From: Isoetes taiwanensis
Taxonomy: Eukaryota > Streptophyta > Lycopodiopsida > Isoetales > Isoetaceae
Length of the DNA stretch: 64,000 nt
NCBI GenBank assembly: GCA_021234155.1
Contig: JAJEKV010000129.1
Span: 60,001 to 124,000 of the forward strand
Direction: 5' to 3'
The translations under genes were made by a program, and so were the position numbers. Positions 26,074 to 38,119 of the stretch are shown in pieces. How positions within the stretch are numbered: the stretch's first letter is position 1; each line of letters opens with the position of its first letter. Below the pieces are notes generated by a model, which worked only from the letters and a program-made list of their open reading frames with translations, searched no databases and was not told the DNA's origin.

Positions 26074-27015
26074 TTCATGAACTTGCACCCATTCTTCTTG
26101 TACCAAGCATTATAAACATCCCACTCCTCCTTGTGCCTTTTGTAAAACCTTCATCTAGTCTTGTCTTTGATATCTTGGGGCAGTTTAGTGGCTTCTCCCT
26201 ACAGGAAGCCTAGGTCACGTTCGAGTACTCTTGGCACTCTTGGTTGGTTGGGAGTATAATGGTCTTTCTTTTGAAGTTCTTTTGCTATGTGGCTAAGGTA
26301 GAATCGTCATTTGTTTGCCTAACTTGACTGTGGTCCTCGATCCTCTCGTCAGTGTTAGCATCTACTAATGTGTGAGCTACTCTGAGCAGGTGTTACAAAC
26401 CTGAAGGGCACAGCAAGCAACCTCCAAATTTTAAAATTGTATTCTCTGGTTACATCAACCCCAATGGGCACAGGAGAAGGGTTGCTCAATCATAATGGCT
26501 GTTTCAGACTGTTTTGAGCAAATAGGGTAGGGCTACAAATGCCAACAAAAATAGATTTAAAAAATGAGTAACAGCGCAAAGTAACGCACCTACTTTTAGA
26601 TCTTTTGATGCAGCTTCAAAAACCAACAGGTCACAAATTAGATGCCTCTAAAATTTGAGCACAATTCTCACCTTGGCCATAACAGGGATCAACAGAGCCT
26701 TCTTGATTTTCTCCTTATTTATAAAAGCTCTCAAATAGATTTCGTAATGCCTACTCAGTGTAGAATCATTTGGGAAAAAAAACCTACCTTTGTGGCCAAA
26801 ATACTGGATTTCTTCCTCTGTCATGCTTTGCCATGCTTTGACGATGTAGAAGCATGAAACCCGAGAAAGGGTTTGTCGATTTGAGTTTTGTAGATCGGGT
26901 TTTGTAGATCGGTTTTGTAGATCAGGTGTAGAGATAGCTACAAATGCTATTCTCCTTAAATTTGAATGCAATAGGACAGTTTGGCCCTAAATAGGAGGCT
27001 AATAAGCGCATTAAG

Positions 27016-27112
27016 AAGAGGTTAACCCTCCCCTCGAGGGAATTACGGCAAATAACCCTCGTGTTCTTCGGCCGAGAGGGTTGTTGCCGTAATTTCCGAG
27101 AGGGGAGGGTTG
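27016..27112. repeat. Hairpin / small inverted repeat, copy 1
   Basis: GGTTAACCCTCCCCTCGAGG at about 27019 pairs with the CGAGAGGGGAGGGTTGACCT region at about 27096, continuing inward through AATTACGGCAA / TTGCCGTAATT and AACCCTCG / CGAGAGGGTT around a GTGTTCTTCGGC loop. Arms are about 43 bases with few mismatches. The counterpart in the second duplication copy is 43553-43648. It resembles a very short MITE or foldback relic upstream of the Lunapark-like exons. Confidence 0.7.
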
Positions 27113-28134
27113 ACCTCCGTTAAATGGCAGTCCGAGCAAGTTCTAGTTCTGACATCTTTTGTTCTTCGGTATTCTTCGGAATGAGAACAAGAATAAAGGG
27201 CTGAAATGAATGGCAGGATTTACCTTTACTATCAACACATATATATAAGTATACATCAACGCGACATTTGAGCACGTGTCTAATTCAGCAACGCTGTAAC
27301 GCTTGGGTTCCGGCTTCGTGAATGGCTCGTGAACGATGAAAAAAAAGGAGAAAAAAAAGGGTCCTCCGGATAATGCTTCGAAGGCTATCATGGCTCAAAT
27401 TTAGTGGCAGGGCTTCTTGGCGCCTGCTTGGGAGTTGGATTGGCGCGGATCATATTTTTGGGCTCTGTGGCGGAAGTAGGATGCTTCAATCTGCATTTAC
27501 GGTTCGTCTTTTCTTTGTGATTTCGTTACGCCTTATTTCTGCAGGTTATTGCGCTTCTCATGAGCAAGCAAATCGGAATTTTAAACTCCTTTTGCAAAAG
27601 TAAATATTGTAGGTTTCAAAACTTCTGATTTCTTTCGTTTATGATGTATCAAGAGTGCACAGAGTTAATTTGTTTGATGCTAAGCTGGAAAGATTTAACA
27701 GAGGCAGAAAAGGGGCCGCTGATTTGTGTCATTTAAGCTGTGCAAAGATTGCGCAAAGATTACAAAGATTGCAAATTTTACAAAGGCATGCAAAGATTGC
27801 GCAAGGATTTCAGTTTAAGCCGTGCAAAGATTGCTAAAATGGTAGGTTTTGGAGCAAAAGGAGTCATATTTTCTTTCGGATTTAGTTTTTTCGTACTGGA
27901 TCTCTTCAATTTATTTGTCATTGCCCAGATTTTGATCTAATCTCATATTATCATCAACCCACAGCAAAGTTAGTTTGAGTAATCCGTCCTGAGGTGTTAT
28001 TTTTCTGGGAATTCTATTGTTAAGGTATGCTTCATTGCGATCTTTCACAGATTAGAGTATTTTGGTTTTATGCTCTGCATAACAGCAATGCTAAACTTAG
28101 TTTGGATTGATGATACAGAATTGGCTCTAGTGTT

Positions 28135-28796
28135 ATGGCGGAAGAGGAGAATAACGCTATTCAACGAGAAAAAGCTTCTTCTCTTCTCACACGTTCTTTT
28201 GGAGTCATGAAATGGATTGTTGGTTGTCTTTATATGACAATATTTGGCCGTGGTATAGATTTGGAAAAAAGACTACAGCATTTGTCTAAAGAGGAACTTG
28301 AACTACACAAACGCATGAAAAATCGCACACATGCATGGAGGATGCTGGCTCGTGGAATTGTGCTCTATTCTGTAGTTGCTGAGGTAAATGAGATTAAGGA
28401 TATTTTGCAACTTCTTAAATTTAAAGATTAGATCGTCAATAGCATGAAGCATAGTAGTGTTTAAACTTTCTTAGAATCAAGACATGATAAAAGAACACAT
28501 AAATCAGGATATGACTGAATCAGCTACTAATGGAGACCAGTTTTGTGCCATATGTACTGTAAAGAGACTAAAGTAATAACTTGTGCACATAATGTTTGTT
28601 TTTTGCGTGAGAGGGTTTAGCTTTAGAAGGCTAATGCTGTCCTTTTTCCACCCGTTAGTTCTTGGGATTGCAATCATGGCCACGAGATCTTCTGACATAC
28701 CCTGGAATCTAAGAGCTCTGAGGGTTCTTCCAGTATTTGTGCTTCCTGCATTTTCTGCATTTCTCTACTCCAGTTGTGCAAGATTTTTTCTCATGA
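28135..28796 (+). pseudogene. Lunapark-family gene, first two coding exons (copy 1)
   Basis: Lunapark proteins sit in the ER membrane and stabilise three-way tubule junctions. Exon 1 (28135-28383, donor GAG-GTAAAT) gives MAEEENNAIQREKASSLL..., a short amphipathic start, a FGRGIDLEKRLQHLSKEE coiled-coil region and the first half of TM1. Exon 2 (about 28650-28796, donor ATGA-GTAAGT) gives LGIAIMATRSSDIPWN, RALRVLPVFVLPAFSAF (TM2) and SSCARFFLM. These match the N-terminal LNP region of plant Lunaparks in order. The splice into exon 2 is one base out of phase in this copy; the other copy has a different sequence there. The downstream coiled coil and C4 zinc finger were not found before the LINE at 31.8 kb, so the gene is truncated or interrupted. 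Confidence 0.72.
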
Positions 28797-31752
28797 GTAA
28801 GTCATATTATACACATTTTGTTTCCACATATGATGTTATCACTATCTAAAGAGTGTTCAATAATAGGTGTGCGTAGATTGTTGTCCAATATAATTCTAGG
28901 ATCTAGCTATTATTTTCTGTTTTTAATAGAAATGTCTTTTAAGGCCGTGCAAGGCTTAAACAGAGGTAAAAATTCCTTTTTCTAAAAGGACCAAACACAG
29001 GTAAATTGTTGAGAATGAAAGGAAAGGAGTATCTGGGGCGAGACACTGCATGCTAGATACAGCAACAACGGAGAGCTATTACACATGCACTGCCTCTTCC
29101 CTAGCTGCCCCTTTGCCTTTCAATTCAGTTCGGTTTTGGTTTCCAAAAATACCATGTCTAACATTGCCCTACTTTAGATTAGACATTTATTTGACAGACT
29201 ATTTAAAGACTTTCTCACAGGATTGTTGAAATGCCGAAGTCGATGTAATCAAACCATTTTTCTACAGCTCATCTTAGCTCTATCCCAGAAAGACAAACAA
29301 TTTGGAGCTCATACAGATTTTAAGCAAAGAAACGGGAACATTTTAGATACAATATGGTATCGAAGTTGTTGTTGCATCGTTTAAAAAAGGTATCATTGAA
29401 GTTAGTATAAGATGTTGTAGAATATAGTTGTTGCATACGATCCAAGGCAGAGAATCCGACATTGTGACGACGAGCATTTTCAAAGGCATAAAATAGGCAC
29501 TTTAAGCATTGCAAGGTCTTGTTGTAATGTTGTACACTTTTATCATTCTATAATAGACTAAATTATACCCTTCGTCATTCTATAGGGGTCAAGGCCAATG
29601 AAGCCCCTTCGAAAATGAAGTTAAAAAGTTGCACTATAACTATCACAAGGACTTTGAGAGCATATGTTTGAGCTTTAGCCAAATTAGAAAATAAGTAAGG
29701 GCTTACCATGCTTTGAACTTATATTGTTTCTAGATATTCAAAGTCTGATATTGAAACATGGGGCATCATGTCTCCAAAGATTGTTGTCTTTGCTAGATAA
29801 AGGGTGTAACTATGTTATCTTAAAATGTTCTCGCCAACGATGTTCAAGTTGTCGTTTATACAGAGATGATACAAAGATAAGCTAGACCCTTGCAAGCTAG
29901 AAATGAGATAACAAGCAGTTATTTGTAGAGATGGCTACAACTTCCTTTTTGCAAGTAAAAAAGTTCTGTTAATGAATGCTATCAATCCATGATGGGAGGT
30001 CCTTTTTGACCTGATATAAAACCTACTTTGTTTGTGAGTTGGGTAAGAGAAATGTTGCTACGGCGCCTTGGTGATAAATTTCTTTGTACACATAAAGAAT
30101 TGACTTCCATTTGTATTGAGACTGCATTTTGCCATACCTAAAACTCCAAGTCCAACGTGTTTCACTACACAAGAATATCAAGAATGGTTATTACCATGAA
30201 TAGACACAATGTTGGTGAATTCATTTTGCCGCCAACATGTTCACATTTTTTCTCTTAAAAGGATTCGTGGCCAACAATTAAATATCTTCAGTGAGCTAGT
30301 AGTTCATTTTACACCATTTTATAACTAGCGGGAACCTAATAAATATCACACTTCCCATGCAATGTGTACCTCGCGGAAAATTGCGCCCCATGCTTTGTTA
30401 CTTATTAAATTGGAGAATGAACTTTTAACATTGGTTCTCAACGACCTTTGCACAACATGCTAGAGAAGAACGATTGTCCCACACCCTAGACCAAACCGCC
30501 GATTAAAGGCATTAGGACTATTGGTTGTTGGCGGAGGCAAAGGCCTTGATGAAATGTTGCGGTTTCTAACAAATTGTTTGTATAATTCCACGCCGGTGAA
30601 GGTTTACGGAAGAAACGGCGGCGGCCGAGGTTTCTTCGAAAGAAATGGCAGAGGGTTCCGTCAACCTTCATCACCTCCCGATTACCTCAAATCCACGCAA
30701 ATCCACTACGCCGAAAATCCATTGAAGCACCTTCAAATCTATGTTTTCTTGTGAAAATGCAGCGGAAAGATTTTCTATGGCTAAATCTCTTTTTTTGTTG
30801 TGAAAAGCAAATGGAAAGGGTTTTTCGTGGCTATGGCGTCAGGAAATCGAAGATCATGTGGCTATGGCATCTAAGAAGCTATCGAACATCGAAGATCCCG
30901 TGGCTATGGCATCTATGGCATCTAAGAGCCTTGTCTTCACATCCCAAAGCTATCGAGCTATCGTCGCTCGTGGCTATGGCGAAAGCACATCGTGGCGTGG
31001 CTATGGCTTCTTCTTACCGTACCGAAAGTTCTTACGCCTATCACGCTGCCCCAAATCGCAGAAAGCGTAAACAGAAAAAAAATTGTTGGTGGCGCCGCTA
31101 GATCGCCGCCAAAGAGGAAGCCCAAAAAATTACTTAAAGAAACCCCCCCCAGATAATCTTAAGTAACGGGTGATGAAGGTTACGCCCCAAGAAATATCAA
31201 CTATAAACCGCCACATCTAACTTCAAGTAGCGACATTGGGCGCGGAAATATTGTCAACAACCACTTTCTATATGTAATGGTCATGATTGTCAAAGCGCAA
31301 TTGTCCTTGAAATCGCCATGGCGAAAGCGACCACCAAAGTACCAAGCTTCAATATGAGTTATACTTGTCGAAAAGCTATCAAGACTTTGATCTTGGGGTG
31401 CATGGATGAAACAAGTGAAGCAAAAGCAGGGAGTTGAGGCAAAGGTATTCAAAGAAAGGATGATGTAAACGAGACCAATTGAAATATCTAAAGATGTACC
31501 GGATCTTGATTACCGGAGCTATAAATTGCATCTACCTCGGAATCCCTAATTTCCCCATGGTGTTCTGAGAATCCCCGAGGTTTGATGGCTTCAAACAAGA
31601 GAAGGAAGATTTGGTGAAGATCGAAGCTCCTCCTTCAAAAAGTCGACCTTCAATAGGAAATCTTGGATTCTTAAATACTGCCCCATAAATCCATTTGATG
31701 CATTCCCCTGGAAGCTTAAAGGCCGAATTCATATTCGGCTCATCTCTAAGCA

Positions 31753-31755
<3 letters not shown>
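28797..31755. other. Non-coding part of the duplicated unit, 3' of Lunapark exons (copy 1)
   Basis: No continuation of Lunapark and no other recognisable exon was found. At 30840-30990 the word GTGGCTATGGC recurs several times, making short frames rich in AMAS; this is a local degenerate repeat. The equivalent stretch in copy 2 is 45310-48325, where the longer frames of copy 1 are not conserved, which argues against coding function. Confidence 0.5.
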
Positions 31756-31792
<37 letters not shown>

Positions 31793-32136
31793 GGCAAGGT
31801 GTTTTTTATATTGCATTTATATGAAATACATAAGTACCTTTGCTTATAAAAGCAAAGAAAATCAGAAAATTCAGTAATATAGGAACTGCTGTAGTAGCTA
31901 GATCCTTATAGTCTTATAGCAAAATTTAGATATCAGAAAAGGAGAATAAAACCGAGATGAAGTTATGAAAACTGTCGATAACCAAGATGTTATCCCTGTA
32001 CTGATTAATATGCAAGACTTCAGTATCGACTTACTAAACCACATCAAGCACATCCTGTAGGGTGAAATCTGGGATGTCATTCTTGCCAAACATCCTCAAC
32101 ATTATGTCCAAATCCTCTGGTGTATAATTGGTGAAA

Positions 32137-35100
32137 TCAAGTAGCAGCAGGACATGTGCTTGCCTCTTCACGCCATTTATGAAACAGGCTCTCAAAGTAT
32201 GGTTTGAGATTATTAAACCTCCATACCTCTCTGTTATTGAGCACCCTCTTTATTGCTTTTGCATGCACCATTTCCCTTCTTAGCTGCTTGAATGTACTTT
32301 CTTGCTCAAACTTGGATAGTTGAGAGAATTCTTCATCTGAATATTCAGCAACTCCCATCATTCTTTCTCCACTTCCTGTATTATTCAGCCTCCTCATTTC
32401 TCCTGTGCAATACATCATCAAATGCATTAAGATTAGTAAGGTAGAAATCAAAATATCCCTGAAATGTACCAAATTTCTCCCATGATCTATCATAGCTTTT
32501 TCCTTTTGCCATTTTTGTGTTACCCGCATTTGTCTACATCATAATGTATATGAACTCATTTTTAATCGAATAAGGAAGGATTCTTGTTTCCCATTTGGAC
32601 CCTATTTCTATGTTTCTAGAGAATCCATGAGCCTAGAATTCTAGTAGTATTCAGGATTTGAGTATTGGCATTCATAAAAGAAAGGAAGTTATTAGCTGTT
32701 ATTGCTCCCTGATTTATCTGTGTTGCCCAGCTCCAGAAGTCTGCAATCTTGTGACATGTGAAGACATGATTTGAACTTTCTGTTTGACCACACCCCAGGG
32801 GACACATGGGTGACACTAAGGTATCATACTTGGCCCTTTTCTCATTTGTTGGTAAGCTCTGATGTAGTAGTAACCATCTAAAGGTTTTATTTTATTAAGA
32901 TATATATATTTTCCAACCCTTTGCCATTATCTTGGCGGTGTCTTTTCCTCACAATTCCACATACTTGTTTGCCTTTAGAATCTTTATAACCTATAATTAA
33001 TCGTAAAACATCATACTTAGGCACACCTCTTTTTCCATTTAAAAGTCCATTGATTAGAATTATCGAACTTCGTCTATTGAATCTACTTTCGCATTATCTT
33101 TTTATAAATTTCCTTATCCACCTGAGAGATCCCTTTTGTAATTCGCCACCTCTTCCCAAGTTTTCCATCGTTACCTTCTCTTAAGTCCTCAAACTTTTCG
33201 ATATCGACGATTATGCCATTGCATGTATTTACGTGGATGTTTGAATGCTAAGCATCCTTCCTCTTACGTAGCAAGATCCGGATGCCAAAACATATATACT
33301 TCGACAATTTGCATCAATAAATGGAGGTTTTTGTAACAAAGACTTGCCTCATTCCAAGCTTCAAGATCCTTTTGATAGTTTTAGATGTACTGGCAGTTGG
33401 TTTCACCTTGAAAAAAGTCTGAATCGGGGAAGTTGATGTTTGATAGTAGGACTGCCAACAATTTGAGATTTTCCAATCCAAAACTTGACTAACCAGTCTT
33501 TGGAGATGGTTTTTGTATGATAAATAGCCCTCCACACTAATTTAGCGACCAAAACGTGCTTGAAGAAAAAAGATCCATGCATCCTAATCCACCATTCTTT
33601 TTTGTCCTTTATTAAATCGACCAGCGCCACTTTTATGATTACCTTGCGGATGAACTTCCTAATAAAGGACTCAATTTTGTTGTAAGAACATTTATCTCCA
33701 ATAATAGCTGAAGAGAAATAGATATGTGTACTACTTATGATTTGCATTTGCAATTTCCACTCTACCGACCAAAGACAAAGTAGCGAGGATACTTGTTAAG
33801 TTTACGCTTAGTCGGAAACAATTGGCTCCCATACTCCGACTAAGTTTTTGTTTAGTGCCAAAGGAATACCTAGGATGGAAATTGAGGTATTATTATCAAA
33901 ATCTTGATATCTGTAAAACCTTATCGTGGTATCCAAAATGATTGCACTTTTTTTTCTGTTCGGTCCTAACCCACGAGACCTTTCCAAATTCCTCAATTGC
34001 ATACAGAAAATTTTCCAAACTTTCATCTCCATGTTTAAGAAAAACAAATGTATCATCAGTATACTGCATAATAGTGAAAGGTTCTTGATCTTCAGGCATC
34101 TCCAATGTTTTATTTTACCTTTGTTGAAGATTAATAACCATTACGGGTAACAATTTCAGCAACAATTAGGAACAAATAAGGGGGCTAAAGGACACCCTTT
34201 GTCTTACTCCCCTCCTACATTGGAATAGCTTAGTTGGACTCCCATTAATTATCAAGGCTGATGGTGTCTTTGTAGAGTTGAGACTCTAGATTTTTGGTAC
34301 ACCCTCATCTTGAAAACCCAAATGCTTCATAGCTCTTTTCCAAAATTGCCAATTAATTGTATCATAAGCTCTTTGAAATTCCAACTTAAGTAACATACAT
34401 TTACGGCCGGACATCTCATTCCAATGTAATCCCTCCGATGCACCAATGTAGTTCTCCAAAATATTTCATTTAGAAAGCGGTTTGTGAGGGGGCTAATAAG
34501 GTTATGTAAGGTAGGTTTCAACCCCTATTTTGCAAGGATTTTGGCTAATATTTTGTAAGTTGCATTTGTCAAGGATATTGGTCTCAGGTCCCAATCTGCA
34601 ATGGGTTACCTACCTTTTGGAATTGAGTGATATGTCCGACATTTATGGGGGGTTTAATTTATTTGCCTTCCAAGCCCCTTGCAAAGAAATTTATAAGATC
34701 ATCCTTGAAAATATCCCAAAACTCCTCATAAATTACGGTTGAAAACCATCACGGTCCCGGGCTCTTACCTTTGCCATTGACCCTAATTGTTTCCAATATT
34801 TCCTTTTCATCACGGTTCTTTCGGTGGGTCTTCATCTTGATTAACTTGGGGATTCGGGTGGTATATCCTAAAAGAATTTTTTCCACATCATCATGTGCGT
34901 GCTCTAACTTGAAAATCTTTTGTATTCACCATGAAAGGAAGTCTTCTATTTCTGTTGTTTTTCAATCACATTTCACGACCACCCGTTTTTGACTGCGTAC
35001 AATTCCATTGTTGACCATTCGCTTTTAGCGGATCCTAAAAAAAAAGCTGAATTCCCTTTATCCATCTCATTGATATATTTACTCCTACTTCCGGATTGCT

Positions 35101-36159
35101 AGAGATTTTTGCTTCATTCTCCTCAACCAATTTAACTTTCCTTTCAAGATCCTCCCTCTAGCTGGTGGCGGTGATTATCTTTATCTAGGAATAACTTACC
35201 TCGACCTCCCTCATGCGCCCATATAATTCCATTTTTTCTTTTCTTTTCTTCATTGCTCAATCCCTACCCCCACTTTTTGATCCAACTTTTGATTATCTTC
35301 ATTTTTACGTAAGAATGCCTTCATAGATTACATTCTGGCGGGAAAGAGCTAGAGGACCAAAAAAAACCTTTAAATTCTTCAATGAAACTCTCTTATTACT
35401 AAGAAATCCAGTGTTGAATTTAAATGGAATATTTGTTCCCCCTTACATGGGAAGTTCTATCTTTGTAAGATCAGGTGGAAAATGATCGAAATTGAATTAC
35501 TTAAATATCCCGGATATCATAACATCATCCCATGTGTTGAGATTCCTATTGCATATATAGAATCATCAAGAAGGCAAAAAACCCTTTCCTCATTCTTCCT
35601 TTTATTGCTCCGGAATAATAATTTGAGGTAGATGGAGGAATATATGAGAAATTTTCCATCGAGGAGCATCCCAAGTATCCTTTTCTTTCCTAGCCATATT
35701 TATTTTCTTTTCCCGGCGGTCCCACACTTGGTGTATTGTTAAAATCTTTTTGCCATCATCAATTTTTCTATATTTTCATTCTAAATCCATTGTAGGATGT
35801 CTTTCCATTGCTCTTGTCTTTCATTTGATTCGTAGATGCATACACATTTATAATAGCAATTATCTCCTTTCCTCTTTGTAAGATCTTCATGGGTCCATCT
35901 TCCCAGATTGATGTACAAACTTTTGAAGACAATTAAATCCCCACCATGCCATAAATGCCTCCTTTTGGTTGCCCTCAAAGAAATGACTGTGAATCTCCCC
36001 GGGTTTAATCCAATCATGTAATTTAGAGGGTCTCAAATTGTGGAAGTCTATGTTCTTGCATCAAAATAATATCACCTTCATTTTTTTGGGGCAATAATAG
36101 CCCCTTTTCCTTTTGAGAGGACCCTTAATTCCTCTCATATTCCATGTAATGATCTTCAT
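32137..36159 (-). pseudogene. LINE ORF2, endonuclease - reverse transcriptase (copy 1)
   Basis: Same gene as in copy 2 with heavier fragmentation in the endonuclease and RT regions (33.0-36.0 kb). Its best preserved parts are the zf-RVT piece (32616-32816, C-x3-C-x7-H-x4-C pattern) and the C-terminus (32137-32529, containing YSDEEFSQLSKFEQESTF and KAIKRVLNNREVWRF). The latter is open for 130 codons and ends at a stop that also closes the copy 2 version. Confidence 0.85.
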
Positions 36160-36339
36160 CTTTGGATATCTTTTTTCCTTTCCTGTACTCTCTAGGGTTC
36201 AAAGTGGACTGTTAGGCGAGAAATTGACATTCTTTATCTTCTTTTTGGTGGTGGGAGTATAGAACATCTCTTTTTCATTTTCTTCCATACAAGGACTTAT
36301 GGGGACCATATCCCTGCCTCGCATATCCCCTACACGCAA

Positions 36340-36520
36340 ATCCTCGGGCCGGCCATTCTTATTGGCCTATTGTTATCAATTCCCGTGCCATTTGGACTTA
36401 ATGGTCTATTGGTCCCAATTCGTGGCAGTTGGACTTATTGGTCTATTGGTCCCAATTCCCGTGCCATTTGGACTTGTTGGTCTATTGATCCCAATTTCCA
36501 GGAGCTAGTTGGGCTTATAG
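36340..36520 (-). repeat. 39-bp minisatellite inside LINE ORF1 (copy 1)
   Basis: A 39-base unit containing GGTCTATTGGTCCCAATTCC recurs about four times with small changes. On the coding (minus) strand it gives a 13-residue unit of the type GIGTNRPISPTGL; this is cleanest in the other copy at about 52915-53075. An in-frame Pro/Gly-rich repeat of this sort suggests a flexible, length-variable linker in the ORF1 protein. Confidence 0.85.
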
Positions 36521-38119
36521 GATCTTGCAAACCACGCATTTCCATAGGTGATATTGGGAAAACTTTGAACTCGACTTATATTTTTGTTATCATCACAACC
36601 CTCTTCTTGTGTTTACGGTACTATAGCTCGAGAATCGGTTTGGGCTTTGACTTAATAATATTTTTCCTTCTCATTTCCAAGTTCTTCATTTCAGTCATGC
36701 CATTTTCTTAGTATACGTACACCCTCAATCACTTGTCCCATTTGATATCCTATGTCATTATTTTTTTCAGTCATTTGCCAAGGTCTCAGACTTTCTCCAT
36801 CAATTCTAATAATATATCATACATCGTTTTGCACGGATGCCCTCCCCGGATACTTAGACCTTTGAACCTTCTCCTTATGAATGACCTTCCCATTATTCCC
36901 GCCAACATTAGATTACGAAAGTTGACCATCATATTTAGCATTCATTGAAGTAATTGGATGAATATGATTTTGAGGTTACATCCAATAGTATCTTTACCCT
37001 TTCCATTCTTTGGACTTATAGGGACCATAGATAATTCCAACACACAGCCATTTGGTCTTATAGGTTCCCTGGAATTCTCCACCGGGCCACCACCATTGAC
37101 CAACACTTTGACCGCTCCATTTATTTTATTGTGTTCTCCCTTTTTCTTCCATTCCTTCCTCAAAGCATACAAGTTTTAGATCCTTCTTCTTTATTTTAGG
37201 TTTTTTCTTTGTCTTTACGCTTTTTTTTAGCCTTTAATTAGCACTTCCATTCCTGTTCTTTTTAACAGTCATCCATGAATTTGCTTTGAAGCTCTCGTGT
37301 TCATACTGAAAACTTTCCTTGTATTCAACAATAGCTTGAGCATCAGTGTGCTTCATCCATTTACCCTGACATACTCCTCCACCATGCAACCTTAGACCAC
37401 AAATATTACATGGTGCGGCGGAAGACCGCCAATTGAGGAGATAAGCTCTTGATTTCTCCAAAGAAATCTTGGTCTTGAACTTGGTTTGGTATTTCTTTCA
37501 GAATATCAATTTGAATCCAAATTTTTGGAGCTCTTTCTGGAACTCCTTCCCATCCTATGTATTCACCTATTCCCGTGCATAATTCTTTGAAAATATCCTC
37601 ATGCCAATACATTGGATTTAGCCCCTTCTGGTCTTGCTGCTGGATGGTATAGTTGTTTTAAATCTTTTGGGATCAATTTTTGGGTTCCATTTCTGAAAAT
37701 AAAATTTGCGTGTTGGCTCTGTAAATGGTGCCTTGCTTCGGTAATATGGACTGTATTTGGATTTCCATTTCTATCATCAAAAAAGGGAATTGCAACCAAT
37801 ACATTCCGAAATTTCAACTCTCCTATCCATCTTCATAATTTCTGTTTTTAGATAGCTTAGTTTCACTCCCTCGTCGAATACACCCAGTGACTTTCGGGGA
37901 TTCAAGTTCTTTTTAATCTATAGGGAATAAACCGATGATTTTTTGAAGTTAGGAATACCTCTCGAATTCATGAATTGATCTCCTTTTCTGTTTCTCCAAA
38001 ATCCTCCTTTTGTTCTTCATTAATTTGGTCCAAGATTGGTCCAAATGAGATTGCATTTCCATTTCCGAAGTGACATGGTTTGAGCTCGGGGTTCTCCTTT
38101 CCCGCCATTGTCGAGATCA

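Larger units (their letters stand above)
31756..38108 (-). mobile_element. LINE (L1-type non-LTR retrotransposon), copy 1
   Basis: Reading the minus strand: ORF1 starts at about 38108 (MAERR-like start), continues as a gag-like protein, ORF2 starts at 36159 (ATG in GATCTTCATC context, endonuclease MKIITWNMRG-type start) and ends at 32137. A 35-base poly-T at 31756-31790 is the poly(A) tail. The order gag-like with zinc knuckle, APE endonuclease, reverse transcriptase, zf-RVT, poly(A) defines an L1-clade element of about 6.4 kb. Frames are broken many times by small indels. The frame breaks differ from those in the other copy. Confidence 0.92.

Noticed and set aside
30521-31101. Possible gene with Gly/Arg-rich and AMAS-rich frames
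   Set aside because: Frames are not preserved in the second copy (47022-47600), and the AMAS stretch comes from a local DNA repeat.
36340-36520. CRISPR-like regular spacing
   Set aside because: The 39-base units are contiguous, without unique spacers, and lie in a LINE coding frame; they are a minisatellite.
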